Shown: positions 27,556 to 36,878 of the stretch, piece after piece
Layout: every line of letters begins with the position of its first letter
Numbering within the stretch: position 1 is the stretch's first letter
DNA from: Streptomyces sp. NBC_00078
Lineage (GTDB): Bacteria > Actinomycetota > Actinomycetes > Streptomycetales > Streptomycetaceae
DNA length: 64,000 nucleotides
Direction: 5' to 3'
Assembly: GCF_026343335.1 (NCBI RefSeq)
Contig: NZ_JAPELX010000002.1
Coordinates: 41,402-105,401 of the forward strand
Made by a program: the position numbers and the translations under genes
The notes under the pieces: model-generated
What the model was told of the DNA's origin: nothing
The model's input: only the letters and a program-made list of their open reading frames with translations
Database searches by the model: none

Positions 27556-28323
27556 TCAGGCGGGGAAGGAGGAGCGGGCGTGGTAGCCGTAGTCAGCGAG
27601 CAACGAAACACCGTTGACTGTCCGGGACTTCGGCGATGCCAAGGTCAGTACGAGCCAGCCGATGTCCTGCGGGGTGCTCACCGGGTAGTCCACCCCGGAG
27701 AAGGACTCGACGCCCATGCCGTCGCGTGCCATCGGTGTGTCCACGATAGACGGGCAGACGCTGTTGACCCGGATGCCGTGCGGCTCGTGCAGTTCGGCCG
27801 AAAGCGCACGGGTCAGCTGGGCCACCGCACCCTTGGACGCGTTGTAGGCGAGCATCCCGGGGGCGGTGACGAAACCGGAATCGCTGCCAATGAGGGTGTA
27901 GGTCGGATTCACGCCCTTCTTGAGGAGCGGCAGCGTGAGCTTGACGGACAGGAAGGCGCCCAGGACGTTGACGCGCTGGACTTCGAGGAATTCGTCCGCT
28001 GGTACCTGGTCAACAGGATCGCCGAGCGTTCCCGCGATGCCGGCGCTGTTGACAGCATGGTCGATCCCGCCGAGTTCGGCCACGATCGTGTCAACGGCCT
28101 GCTGCAGCGAATCCTCGTCCGCGACATCGCCGACGGATCCGACGATCTTCGCTTCGGGGTGGGCCGTGCGGAGGGTTTTGAGGGCGGAGTCCAGCCGTTC
28201 CGCCGAGCGCCCGATGATGCCGACGCGGGCTTGCTCGCCGGCGAAGAGGTCCGCGGCGGCCAGGCCGATGCCCGAGGTGCCGCCGGTGATGAGGACGTTT
28301 CGACCCTTGAATCCCAGGTCCAT
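27556..28323 (-). CDS. Short-chain dehydrogenase/reductase
   Basis: A 255-residue classical SDR: NAD(P)-binding TGGTSGIG near the N-terminus, NSAG in the place of NNAG, and the catalytic YNASK. The start at 28323 (MDLGFKGRNVLIT) gives the usual SDR length; longer in-frame extensions run into the upstream gene. It is the last gene of a minus-strand set with two amidohydrolases and a kinase, ending 56 bases after the stop of the amidohydrolase at 28379. It probably oxidises an alcohol or reduces a carbonyl released by those hydrolases; the substrate is unknown. Confidence 0.92.
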   Translation of the reverse strand: MDLGFKGRNVLITGGTSGIGLAAADLFAGEQARVGIIGRSAERLDSALKTLRTAHPEAKIVGSVGDVADEDSLQQAVDTIVAELGGIDHAVNSAGIAGTLGDPVDQVPADEFLEVQRVNVLGAFLSVKLTLPLLKKGVNPTYTLIGSDSGFVTAPGMLAYNASKGAVAQLTRALSAELHEPHGIRVNSVCPSIVDTPMARDGMGVESFSGVDYPVSTPQDIGWLVLTLASPKSRTVNGVSLLADYGYHARSSFPA

Positions 28324-28378
28324 TCGTGAGTTCCGATCTGTTCGGGAATGATGATGCGGATTGGGCGGCAACCTGAAC

Positions 28379-30034
28379 TCAGGCCGCGCTGCCGTGGACC
28401 TGTCGTCCTTCGAAGTAGGTCGCCAGTACCTGCGTCTGGTGGATGGTGTTCGGTTCGATGTCGAACAGGTTGTGGTTGAGCACGATGAAGTCCGCTGACC
28501 GCCCCGGCTGGATGGTGCCGATCTTGTCGCCGAGCCCCATCGCCTTGGCCGGGTTGCGGGTGAAGACGGCGATGGCTTCGGGCAAGGAGAGTCGCTGGGT
28601 GGGGTTGAGCTCTCCGGGCACGGCCGGGTCCGGGTTCGCGCGTGTGACGAGTGTTTCGATGCCGAGCCACGGATTCGGCAGCGGCACGATGGGCCAGTCC
28701 GAGCCGGCGGCAAGCAGCGCGCCGCTGTCCAGGAGGTCCCGGCAGGGAAAACTGCGCTCGAACGTCGCACCAGGAACCTGGTTGGCGCAGCTGTCCTGGA
28801 TCACGCTCGGGAACCAGATGTAGGGGGAGGCGTCCGCGACGGCTCCGAGCGGGGCGAACCGTGGGATGTCCTCCGGGTCGACGTACACGACGTGTGCGAT
28901 GTGGAAGATCGGGCCGTCGCCGCGGGTCTTGCGGACCGTTTCGATCGCGTCGAGTGCGAGCCGCACCGAGCCGTCTCCGCCGCAATGGAGCTTCGCGCCG
29001 AGGCCGAGCTCACAGCACCGCTCAAGCTCCTTCACGACGTCGTCGAGCGACCAATAGGGCTCGCCCTTGAAGTCGGGGTCCTCGTGGCCTCCGTGACAGA
29101 TGTAGGGAGACAGCATCGCCGACGTGCGGGTCATGGGCACGCCGTCGAGGAACAGCTTGATGAAGTCGGGCCGGACGTGGGTGCGGCGGTGGTTCCCGGC
29201 GACGGCATAGAGCTCTTCACCGATGGCGCCTTCTTCGAAGAACGGGCGGGATGGAAGGGATCCGACGACCCAGGCGGTCAGCTCACGCCTGTCGTCGAGG
29301 TCGGCCAGCGCGCGCAGGTTGGGTTCGAGGATCCCGGCGTCCTGAGCGGCGGTGATGCCGTAGGAGTTCACCATCCGCAGGGCGGTCTGGAATGCGACCC
29401 GTAGCCGTTCCTCCGGATTCTCGATGGAGGCTGCCATGGCGTCTTCGGCCACTTTGGACGCCAGCTCCTGCAGGACGCCGGTGAGCTCGCCATTTGCGTC
29501 GAGGACGTATTTGCCGCCCTCCGGGTCCGGGGTGTCTTTCTCAACGCCGATGATCTCGAGCGCGCGGGAATTGATCCAGCGATTGTGCCAGGACTCGTCC
29601 CGCAGGAGCACCGGGTGGCCCGCACCCGCCTCGTCAAGAGCCTGGAGGAAGCCACCCTTGGCGGCGGTCTCCAGGATGGGGCTGCCGATCGCGCCTCCGA
29701 CGACCCATTCTCCGGGCGCCGAGGAGACAGCTCGCTCGCGAACCTTGGCCAGGATTTCGTCGAGCGTGTCCGTGGGCAGCAAGCTCAGTTCCCAGGCGGC
29801 CTGCATGCCGCCGGAGCCGAGGTGGGTGTGGACGTCGCACAGTCCGGGCATGACCATGCGCCCATCGACGTCGACAACTTCGGTTTCGGAGGTGGACAGG
29901 GCGCCGATGTCGGCGGCATTCCCGACGGCGATGATTTCACCGTCGGCCACAGCGAACGCCTCGGCCCATTCCCGGTTCAGGTCGCAGGTGTAGACGACGG
30001 CATTGGTGACGATCAGATCCGCGTGCTGGCGCAT
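28379..30034 (-). CDS. YtcJ-like amidohydrolase (1)
   Basis: A 551-residue metal-dependent amidohydrolase. The N-terminal beta-sandwich strand (LIVTNAVVYTCD) precedes the metal-binding DVHTHLG. Further metal ligands are expected in KLHCGGDGS and HIAHVVY, and the catalytic Asp in AAGSDWPI. The C-terminal strand is GRSADFIVL. YtcJ-family enzymes hydrolyse amide, imide or ester bonds of small molecules. Its start overlaps the 3' end of the kinase gene by 22 bases, which indicates co-transcription. The residue pattern does not allow a substrate to be named. Confidence 0.92.
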   Translation of the reverse strand: MRQHADLIVTNAVVYTCDLNREWAEAFAVADGEIIAVGNAADIGALSTSETEVVDVDGRMVMPGLCDVHTHLGSGGMQAAWELSLLPTDTLDEILAKVRERAVSSAPGEWVVGGAIGSPILETAAKGGFLQALDEAGAGHPVLLRDESWHNRWINSRALEIIGVEKDTPDPEGGKYVLDANGELTGVLQELASKVAEDAMAASIENPEERLRVAFQTALRMVNSYGITAAQDAGILEPNLRALADLDDRRELTAWVVGSLPSRPFFEEGAIGEELYAVAGNHRRTHVRPDFIKLFLDGVPMTRTSAMLSPYICHGGHEDPDFKGEPYWSLDDVVKELERCCELGLGAKLHCGGDGSVRLALDAIETVRKTRGDGPIFHIAHVVYVDPEDIPRFAPLGAVADASPYIWFPSVIQDSCANQVPGATFERSFPCRDLLDSGALLAAGSDWPIVPLPNPWLGIETLVTRANPDPAVPGELNPTQRLSLPEAIAVFTRNPAKAMGLGDKIGTIQPGRSADFIVLNHNLFDIEPNTIHQTQVLATYFEGRQVHGSAA

Positions 30035-31077
30035 GGTGGTGCCTCCGGAGGGGAAAGGGCCGAACAGGAGCGGGGTGGCACGGTGAGAGCGACGAACTCC
30101 GCCGCGAGGTCTACGACCAATGGCCGCACGTGCTGGAGTACGAAATCGGAGGTCTCGTCGCCGAGCCGGTCGGCGGCCCAGGCCAGGTAGGTCAGGCCCC
30201 GCGCGAGCAGCAGGGGGCGCCAGAGCCCGAGGTCTTCCTGGGTGAGTGGGCGGACGCTTTGGTATCCGGCCAGCAGGGCCGAGACGATGTCGTCGAACCG
30301 GGGGTGTGGGCGGTAGAAGAACGCCGCGGTCGCCAGGTCGAACAGGTAGTAGCCGTCCCCGCTGTCGTCGAAGTCGATGACGGTCATGTGCCCGTTGTGG
30401 ACGAGCACGTTCTCCGGGGTGAAGTCGGCGTGGATCGGCCCGTACCGGTCAGGCGCTTTGCCATACGTGGTCAGCTCGGCTTCGAGTAGTGACATCGCTT
30501 GGTCGACGGCGTCGTGACCCCGTGCGCCGTCGTGGAACGCGCGGCGGGGATCGCCCCACACGGGCGCGTCACCGACCAGGCCACCCGCGTCCCACGCAGC
30601 TCGTACTGACGGCTTTCCGCGCTTGAGCGAGGCCACCTTGGTGTGCAGATCGGCAACGAGAGCGCCGAGCGCATGGAAGGTGGCTGGGTCGATCGGAACC
30701 TCACCGCTGAAGGCTTCCCCGACGTCGCCGAGGGGTACCGCGCCAGACACCCATTCCAGCATGTCCACCTGGTGAACGTGCCCGTCGTCGTCGGCGACCC
30801 GACAGAAGGTCGCGCCCGCGGCCGTGAGGCAAACCTGCGGAACAGCTACGCCGGCCTTACCCAGCTCGGCCAGAAGCTCGAGCTCCTCCACGATCTCGGC
30901 ATCCGTGCGGTACCCGCTGCGGTGCAGCCGCAAGGCGTAGGCGCGGCCCGGCTGGTCGACCCGGAACACGTAGTTCTCGCGGTACTTCACGAAGGTCAGC
31001 ACCGCGCCCTTGTCGGCGTCGTAGTGGGGCAGCGCGCGGGCCGCGACCCGCTTCGCGGCGTCGAGATCGGCGATCAT
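30013..31077 (-). CDS. APH-type phosphotransferase (small-molecule kinase)
   Basis: The 354-residue kinase-fold protein has the Brenner motif HADFTPEN and the metal-binding DFDD of the aminoglycoside phosphotransferase/choline kinase superfamily. It has no resistance-gene neighbours. It lies between two amidohydrolases on the minus strand, near a divergent class III aminotransferase-type gene. In other bacteria APH-type kinases often pair with class III phospho-lyases of the AGXT2L type that act on phosphorylated amino alcohols. A role in phosphorylating a hydroxylated amine during catabolism is a reasonable guess, not shown. Confidence 0.88.
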   Translation of the reverse strand: MIADLDAAKRVAARALPHYDADKGAVLTFVKYRENYVFRVDQPGRAYALRLHRSGYRTDAEIVEELELLAELGKAGVAVPQVCLTAAGATFCRVADDDGHVHQVDMLEWVSGAVPLGDVGEAFSGEVPIDPATFHALGALVADLHTKVASLKRGKPSVRAAWDAGGLVGDAPVWGDPRRAFHDGARGHDAVDQAMSLLEAELTTYGKAPDRYGPIHADFTPENVLVHNGHMTVIDFDDSGDGYYLFDLATAAFFYRPHPRFDDIVSALLAGYQSVRPLTQEDLGLWRPLLLARGLTYLAWAADRLGDETSDFVLQHVRPLVVDLAAEFVALTVPPRSCSALSPPEAPPCASTRI

Positions 31078-31141
31078 GTGTCCGGTTTGGTCCTTTCTTC
31101 ATCATGGATCAAGGAGGCGTGAGCCCGTGGCAAGCCCGCGC

Positions 31142-32902
31142 CTACGCGTCCGGGCCCGCCGTCGCGCTGGGCGCCTTGAGCGAGCCGTCGTCGTGGACGA
31201 TGCGCCCGCCGACATGGGTGCGCATGACCTGCGTCGACGGCAGCGCGTCGAGGTCGCAGGTGATGGGGTTGCGGTCGAGGATCGCCAGGTCGGCGTGGTT
31301 TCCCGGAGCCAGGGATCCGATGCCGTCCCAGCCGAGGACCTTGGCGCCGTTGGCTGTCCACATCTGGAAGGCCTCGGCGCGGGAGACGACTTGCCCCGGC
31401 CCGGCGTTGGATCGACCGCTGGGGAACATCTCGTGGGTGACGGCGAGCTTCATCTGTTCGAAGGGGTTGGTGGGGCCCCAGTCCATGCCCGCGGCGACCG
31501 TCAGGCCGCCGTCGATGAGGTGGCGGAGCGGATTCAGCAGGGGGAGCACTTCGGGGCCGATCCGCTCGGCATACATGTCGCCCTTGCCGAAGGTGAAGCT
31601 CATGCTGGCGGTCATGTCGAAGCCGAGCTCGGCGTAGCGCTGGGCCTGATCTTCGCGGATCAGGATGCCGTGCTGGAGAAGCCAGCCCGTGCGGTCGAGG
31701 TTGTGCTTGCGCATGACCTCGGCCGTCAAGGCGATGTGCTCGTCGTGCTCGTCCGGGCTCCCGGCGCACACGTTCAGCCGCAGCCCGCGCTCGGCGCAGA
31801 ACTCATACGCGGCGCGAAGATTCTCTTCGCTCATCCAGCGGTTCCCGGTGGTCCGCTCGCCCCAGGCATCGCGGTATCCCGCCTTCCACGGCATCATGCC
31901 CGAGTTGCACGGCCCGTGGACACAGGCCGTGATCCCGTCGATGCGGAACCAGTCGTCGTCGAGGGTGCGCATGGCGAGCACGGTCTCGAGGGTCGCCCGC
32001 AGCTCGTCGGGCGATTTCTTCCGGTCCGAGGGCAACGTGCCCGGCTCGAGTTCCGGCGCCACCTGGACCCGAAGGTTGAGCACGTCCATAGCGCGCATGC
32101 CGCGGTAGGCCTCGACATGGGAGAGGTCCATCCCGTGGCCCTCGTAGATCGTGGTGATGCCGAACGCGTTGTAGCCGGCCATCGCCCGCGTGAAGGCCGG
32201 GGGCACCAGGTCGGGCTGGAACAGCGGCGGCATCCGCTCCTGCAGTTGCAAGAAAAACGGGTCGAAGTTGTAGTAGTTGGTGACGGCGCCACGCAGGATG
32301 CCGGTGGGGGCGCCCTGGTCGTCCTTCTCGATCCATACGTGGGACACCTGGTCCGGTGTGGACGGGTCGATCCCGACGGCGGCGAGTGCCGCGGAGTTCA
32401 AGGCGCAGATGTTCGGCAGCACCGGCGCCCAGGCTTGGATCATGACGGGATGGTCGCTCGTGGCGCGGTCGAGGACGTGGCGGTCGGGCAGGGCGCCTTC
32501 AGCGAGGTCACGGTAGGACCTGCGGTTGAAGTAGTGCGGTTCCCCGACAGGGGTGGTCCTGATCCACTCGCCCTTCGGGGTCTGCGCCGCCTTCCGGCGG
32601 ATCGCTTCGACGATCTCGTCGTGGTTGCGCGCCTGGGAGAGGTCGACCAGGGGTGCCTTGAAAGTAGTGAAGTGCAACAGGTGCGGGTGGGTGTCGACGA
32701 GGCCGGGAATGACCGTGGCGCCGTCCAGGCTCAGGCGCTCGGTTTGTGGATCCGCGGCGCGCAGCACCTCCTCGCTGGAGCCCACGGCAGCCACGCGGCC
32801 GTCCCGGACCAGGATCGCCTCGGCGGTCTCACCCGCGTCCAGCAGTACCTCGCCGTGGGTGTAGACGATGTCGGCCTGTCCATTGTTCGATCCGTTGCCC
32901 AT
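31142..32902 (-). CDS. YtcJ-like amidohydrolase (2)
   Basis: A 586-residue amidohydrolase with the metal-binding DTHPHLLHF in place of the more usual DxHxH, a WLLQHGIL strand, and the catalytic-Asp strand VAAGMDWGPTNP. The C-terminal sandwich strand is GNHADLAILDRNP. It is the first gene of the minus-strand catabolic operon, starting upstream of the kinase gene and diverging from the aminotransferase-aldehyde dehydrogenase gene. It is clearly distinct from the other two YtcJ-like proteins in the window, so they probably act on different substrates or steps. Confidence 0.92.
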   Translation of the reverse strand: MGNGSNNGQADIVYTHGEVLLDAGETAEAILVRDGRVAAVGSSEEVLRAADPQTERLSLDGATVIPGLVDTHPHLLHFTTFKAPLVDLSQARNHDEIVEAIRRKAAQTPKGEWIRTTPVGEPHYFNRRSYRDLAEGALPDRHVLDRATSDHPVMIQAWAPVLPNICALNSAALAAVGIDPSTPDQVSHVWIEKDDQGAPTGILRGAVTNYYNFDPFFLQLQERMPPLFQPDLVPPAFTRAMAGYNAFGITTIYEGHGMDLSHVEAYRGMRAMDVLNLRVQVAPELEPGTLPSDRKKSPDELRATLETVLAMRTLDDDWFRIDGITACVHGPCNSGMMPWKAGYRDAWGERTTGNRWMSEENLRAAYEFCAERGLRLNVCAGSPDEHDEHIALTAEVMRKHNLDRTGWLLQHGILIREDQAQRYAELGFDMTASMSFTFGKGDMYAERIGPEVLPLLNPLRHLIDGGLTVAAGMDWGPTNPFEQMKLAVTHEMFPSGRSNAGPGQVVSRAEAFQMWTANGAKVLGWDGIGSLAPGNHADLAILDRNPITCDLDALPSTQVMRTHVGGRIVHDDGSLKAPSATAGPDA

Positions 32903-33314
32903 GGGCTGCCCTTCCTCGCGGATTCGATGTCAGCTGGCAAATGAGTACGACTCGTTGGTTCGTTCCTTGCCTGTCAGCCGCGCCCACACTGCGGAGCCGG
33001 CCATACCGGTCAGACAACGTCGTGGTGATGGAACCGAAGTCCTGCGACCTCTCGGCCTCTTTGACGGTCGTGAGCGGGTCTGTCCGCGGAAGTGTGGCGC
33101 AAACGATGTTTACAGGCGTACCGTTCAACGTCAAGGCATAGCGTACGCGAACTTTCCGGTCCGTTCAGAAATACGTCCGGAGCCGTCGGGCCTTCGGTGC
33201 GTCGGCGCCCTGCTCGACGTGACCGAGGACTGGAGATGTGTCGACGCTGGCTGTACTAGTAGTTAGATATGTGTACGGTTAGTTCAGACTCTAGCTCGGC
33301 TGACAGGAGACGTC
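32903..33314. promoter_or_regulatory. Divergent promoter region of the catabolic operons
   Basis: 412 bases between two divergent genes, with no coding sequence. The stretch just before the plus-strand gene (33250-33300) is locally A/T-rich, as expected for a promoter. An 8-base palindrome GCGTACGC lies near 33133. No operator can be assigned with confidence, though the TetR gene at 36191 is a natural candidate regulator. Confidence 0.5.
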
Positions 33315-36113
33315 ATGACCACCGGGAGTACGTGGGCAGCGCGGGCGCTGATGGCCCGTCGGAAGGCGGTGGTGGGGCGGCACTCGCCCATGTTCTACGA
33401 CGAACCGCTCCACGTGGTGTCCGGACAGGGAGTCTGGCTACGCGGCACGGATGGGATCGACTACCTCGACGCCTACAACAACGTTCCCCATGTCGGGCAC
33501 TGCAACCCGGCCGTCGTCCGGGCGATCGCCGACCAGGCCGCGCTGCTCAACGTGCACACGCGCTACCTGCACGAGCCCGTAGTGGAGTACGCCGAGGCGC
33601 TTCTGGCGACCTTCGACCCCCACTTGGACAAGGTGCTGTTCACCAACAGCGGATCGGAGTCCAACGAACTGGCACTCCGGATCGCGCGCCAGCACACGGG
33701 CAACACGGGCATCGTGGTCACGGACTTCAGCTACCACGGCAACACCACGAGCCTGGCCGAACTCACCACCGGCCTTCGCGTCAAGGAGCGGCTCGGCCCT
33801 CACGTCCGTGCGCTGCGCACCCCGGACCTCGACGCGGACGAGCGGCCCGCGAAGGACGTACTTGACGAAGCTTTGGATCAGGTCGCTGCCGCGTTGGCGT
33901 CGCTGAAGGCAGCCGGACATGGCGTTTCGGCTTTCCTGTTCGACCCGCTGTTCTCAACAGAAGGACTCCTTCGTACGCCGCCGGGCTACGTCGAAGCCGT
34001 GGCGACCATGATCCGTGCGGCGGGCGGCCTGGTCATCGCGGACGAGGTGCAGTCCGGGCTAGGAAGGTCCGGCACGCGGTTCTGGGGCCACGAGCTGTAC
34101 GACATCGCGCCCGACCTGGTGACCTTGGGGAAACCGCTGGGCAACGGTCATCCAGTGGGCGGCGTGGTCACCACGACCGAACTGCTGGAGGAGTTCGGCA
34201 CGGACAACCTCTACTTCAACACCTTCGCAGGCAATCCGGTCTCGGCCGCGGCGGGTCTGGCGGTTCTGCGGGAGATGGCCGACCGCGAGCTGCAGCGAAA
34301 CGCATTGGACGTCGGTGCCCGTGCGCGCGAGCTCCTGGAGAAGCTGGTCGAGCACCGGCCCCACGTCAAAGCGGTGCGGGGGAAGGGACTCTTCTTCGGC
34401 CTGGAATTCGTCGATGACAACGGTCAGCCGGGAGCCGCGCAGGCGAAGTGGGTCGTCGAGAACATGCGCCGCCGTGGGGTCCTGATCAGCAGGATCGGCC
34501 CGCACGACAACGTTCTCAAGATCCGCCCACCGATGATCTTCGAACCGGAACATGTCGATCTGCTCGTCGATCGTCTCACCGCGAGCCTCGACGATCTGGA
34601 AACCACTGAAGCGCACGAGCACGCTGCATCGCCGGCGTCGGCCACCAGGAACGGAAGGAAAGCCAGAGTGAACTCTCCGCTTCGGACAGGGCTGTTCATC
34701 GACGGTAAATGGCGCTCGAATTCGAAGAAGTTCGACGTTCTGAGCCCGGCGGACGGGTCGCTCGCCGCCCGCGTCTCCGCCGGTGGGGAGTCCGACGTGG
34801 ACGATGCGGTGCAGGCCGCCCGGCGTGCGCTCGCCGGCGAGTGGGCCGAAGTTCCGGGCGCCAGGCACGCTGCGCTGCTGAACCGCCTCGCGGACATGGT
34901 CGAACGGGACGCCGACACGCTGGCCCGTCTCGAAGCCCTGGACATCGGCAAACCGGTGGGCCAGCCCGCCGCGTTCGACGTGCCCAATACCATCGCGACG
35001 TTCCGGCATTTCGCCGGTTGGGCGGACAAGATCCAAGGCACGACAGTGCCGACCGCCGGTTACCAGGGTCGCCCGACACACTCCTACACGGTGCGTGAAC
35101 CGATAGGCGTGATCGGCGCGATCATTCCCTGGAACACCCCGCTGATGATCGCCGCCTGGAAGCTGGGACCGGCGCTGGCGGCGGGAAACACCGTGGTAGT
35201 CAAACCCGCCGAAGACGCTCCGCTGTCGATCCTGCACCTCGCGGGACTCATCGAGGAGGCTGGATTCCCGCCCGGTGTCGTTAATGTCGTCCCTGGCTTT
35301 GGCGACGTGGCGGGAGCTGCCTTGGTGCGCCACCCAGGCGTTGACAAGATCAGTTTCACCGGCTCGCCGGAGGTCGGCCGGGAGATCCAGAAGGCCGCTG
35401 CCGACACCTTCAAACGGGTGACCCTGGAACTGGGCGGCAAGAGCCCACAGATCGTCCTGGAGGACGCCGATGTCGAGGCGGCGGTTCAAGGGATCGCCAT
35501 GGGCCTGTTCTTCAACCAGGGCGAAGTGTGCGCAGCGGGAACGCGGATCCTGGTTCACCGGTCGCGCTACGAGCATGTCGTGTCGCTGCTGGCGGACGTG
35601 GCGAAGGCTCAGGTGGTGGGTGACCCGTTCGACCCGGACACCACGATGGGTGCGCTGATCAGCCGCGGACATCTGGATCGCGTCCTCAGCTATGTCGAGC
35701 GGGGTAAGGCCGAGGGTGCACGGCTCGTCGCGGGTGGCGGTCGCCCCTCGACGAAGGGATATTTCGTCGAGCCCACGATCTTCGCGGATGTCCGCAATGA
35801 CTCCGCCATCGCCCGCGAGGAGATTTTCGGCCCGGTCGGCGCGGTGATGCCTTTCGATAATGTCGATGAGGCCGTTCGTATCGCCAACGAGACCGAGTAC
35901 GGGCTCGCCGCCACCATCTGGACCCGCGATGTGAGTCTGGCGCACACGGTGGCGCGGCGGGTGCGCGCCGGGGTCGTCTGCGTCAACGGTTGGGGGGCCA
36001 TCGACCCGGCCCTGCCCTGGGGCGGTATGAAGGACAGTGGCATTGGCCGGGAGCCGGGTTGGAGCGGCATCCTGGCCAATACCGAGGAGAAGGTCGTCAC
36101 CGTTGTGCTCTGA
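33315..36113 (+). CDS. Fused class III aminotransferase-type enzyme and aldehyde dehydrogenase
   Basis: One uninterrupted 932-residue frame. Residues 1 to about 440 form a PLP-dependent class III enzyme (FTNSGSESNELA, DEVQSGLGRSG, PLP Lys273 in LGKPLGNGHP), close to the alanine-glyoxylate/phospho-lyase branch. From about residue 452 a complete aldehyde dehydrogenase follows (LFIDGKW start, GNTVVVKP, LELGGKSP general base, catalytic Cys739 in GEVCAAGTR). The PLP part would release an aldehyde by transamination or elimination and the second part would oxidise it, so channelling is plausible. An in-frame GTG with a strong ribosome binding site sits exactly at the domain border, so a separate aldehyde dehydrogenase may also be made. 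It is divergent from the amidohydrolase-kinase operon and followed by a TetR gene. Confidence 0.88.
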   Translation: MTTGSTWAARALMARRKAVVGRHSPMFYDEPLHVVSGQGVWLRGTDGIDYLDAYNNVPHVGHCNPAVVRAIADQAALLNVHTRYLHEPVVEYAEALLATFDPHLDKVLFTNSGSESNELALRIARQHTGNTGIVVTDFSYHGNTTSLAELTTGLRVKERLGPHVRALRTPDLDADERPAKDVLDEALDQVAAALASLKAAGHGVSAFLFDPLFSTEGLLRTPPGYVEAVATMIRAAGGLVIADEVQSGLGRSGTRFWGHELYDIAPDLVTLGKPLGNGHPVGGVVTTTELLEEFGTDNLYFNTFAGNPVSAAAGLAVLREMADRELQRNALDVGARARELLEKLVEHRPHVKAVRGKGLFFGLEFVDDNGQPGAAQAKWVVENMRRRGVLISRIGPHDNVLKIRPPMIFEPEHVDLLVDRLTASLDDLETTEAHEHAASPASATRNGRKARVNSPLRTGLFIDGKWRSNSKKFDVLSPADGSLAARVSAGGESDVDDAVQAARRALAGEWAEVPGARHAALLNRLADMVERDADTLARLEALDIGKPVGQPAAFDVPNTIATFRHFAGWADKIQGTTVPTAGYQGRPTHSYTVREPIGVIGAIIPWNTPLMIAAWKLGPALAAGNTVVVKPAEDAPLSILHLAGLIEEAGFPPGVVNVVPGFGDVAGAALVRHPGVDKISFTGSPEVGREIQKAAADTFKRVTLELGGKSPQIVLEDADVEAAVQGIAMGLFFNQGEVCAAGTRILVHRSRYEHVVSLLADVAKAQVVGDPFDPDTTMGALISRGHLDRVLSYVERGKAEGARLVAGGGRPSTKGYFVEPTIFADVRNDSAIAREEIFGPVGAVMPFDNVDEAVRIANETEYGLAATIWTRDVSLAHTVARRVRAGVVCVNGWGAIDPALPWGGMKDSGIGREPGWSGILANTEEKVVTVVL
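34651..34670 (+). promoter_or_regulatory. Internal ribosome binding site and GTG start for the aldehyde dehydrogenase
   Basis: ACGGAAGGAAAG lies about 7 bases before an in-frame GTG at 34668. That GTG gives a normal aldehyde dehydrogenase N-terminus (VNSPLRTGLFIDGKW). It suggests either that the two genes were separate until the upstream stop was lost, or that both fused and free forms are made. Confidence 0.6.
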
Positions 36114-36190
36114 CCGATTCCGCGTGCTCCGCCCCGGTACCGTCGGACATCACCGGCCGGCGATGAAGTCGACATCGAAGGAGTCCCGTC

Positions 36191-36808
36191 GTGGCTGCCA
36201 AAGCCAAATCGGATGAGCGCTCGGCGCGGCCGTCGCTACGGGAGCGGAACCGGCTGAGGACGCGCCGGGAGCTGCTTGACGCAGCGCTGGAGGTCTTCGC
36301 CGAATCCGGGTACGGTTCGGCCACCGTCGAGAATATCGCCGCCCGAGCCGGCGCGTCCAAGGTGACGTTGTACAGCTATTTTCCGCAGGGCCGCGAACAG
36401 TTGTTCCGGGAGCTGTATGAGGAGATCAACAACGAGTTGATCGAGAAGGTCAGTGAGATCTTCGCCGGCGAAGGCGATCTCACCGACCGCGTGGTGGCCA
36501 TGACGGACGCACTGCTCGAGATTGGTCAACGGCCTCTGATCGGCCGCTTCTACTCCATCGACGACCCGGCATTGGACGTTGCGCTGACGCCCGTGCGAGG
36601 CCACGCCTCCCATGTCTGCGCTGAACTGATCGCCGCGGATCTCGCTGCCGCACGCAAGGCCGGTTCGGTCACGACGAAGGCCACACCGGAGGCGATCAGC
36701 GAACTGTTGGTGGGGGCGACGCGCTCGGGCCTGTCCAAGGTAGCCCGGCAGCGCGCCAAGCCTGCCGACATCCTCGAGGCCATGCGTGCCCTCGTCAGCG
36801 GACTATGA
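36191..36808 (+). CDS. TetR-family transcriptional regulator (1)
   Basis: A 205-residue protein with a TetR helix-turn-helix at about residues 22-68 (RRELLDAALEVFAESGYGSATVENIAARAGASKVTLYSYF, abridged here to motif names ALEVFAESGY and KVTLYSYF). It starts at a GTG preceded by GAAGGAG. The C-terminal ligand domain is of the type seen beside aromatic and xenobiotic catabolic genes. It follows the aminotransferase-aldehyde dehydrogenase gene on the same strand and is closed by a strong hairpin. It probably represses the divergent operon upstream of 33315; its operator was not identified. Confidence 0.9.
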   Translation: MAAKAKSDERSARPSLRERNRLRTRRELLDAALEVFAESGYGSATVENIAARAGASKVTLYSYFPQGREQLFRELYEEINNELIEKVSEIFAGEGDLTDRVVAMTDALLEIGQRPLIGRFYSIDDPALDVALTPVRGHASHVCAELIAADLAAARKAGSVTTKATPEAISELLVGATRSGLSKVARQRAKPADILEAMRALVSGL

Positions 36809-36842
36809 GCACGGCTGGTCCTGACTGAAAAATGAGGTAGCC

Positions 36843-36872
36843 GCCGATCGCTCGGTCCCCCGAGCGATCGGC
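36843..36872. terminator. Strong hairpin terminator after tetR
   Basis: A perfect 13-bp stem (GCCGATCGCTCGG / CCGAGCGATCGGC) with a TCCC loop, 34 bases after the TetR stop. It is symmetrical and could act on either strand. It separates the TetR unit from the decayed hydratase and ligase genes. Confidence 0.8.
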
Positions 36873-36878
36873 GCTGAT

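Noticed and set aside
30013..31077. Aminoglycoside resistance gene
   Set aside because: Has the APH fold motif but is embedded in a catabolic operon and overlaps an amidohydrolase gene; the fold alone does not show antibiotic resistance.
31076..32944. Plus-strand frame of 622 codons opposite the second amidohydrolase
   Set aside because: No recognisable motif; the minus strand has a complete amidohydrolase with metal-binding residues.
34059..35945. Minus-strand frame of 628 codons opposite the aminotransferase-aldehyde dehydrogenase fusion
   Set aside because: Antisense of a well-supported two-domain enzyme; composition is typical of shadow frames.
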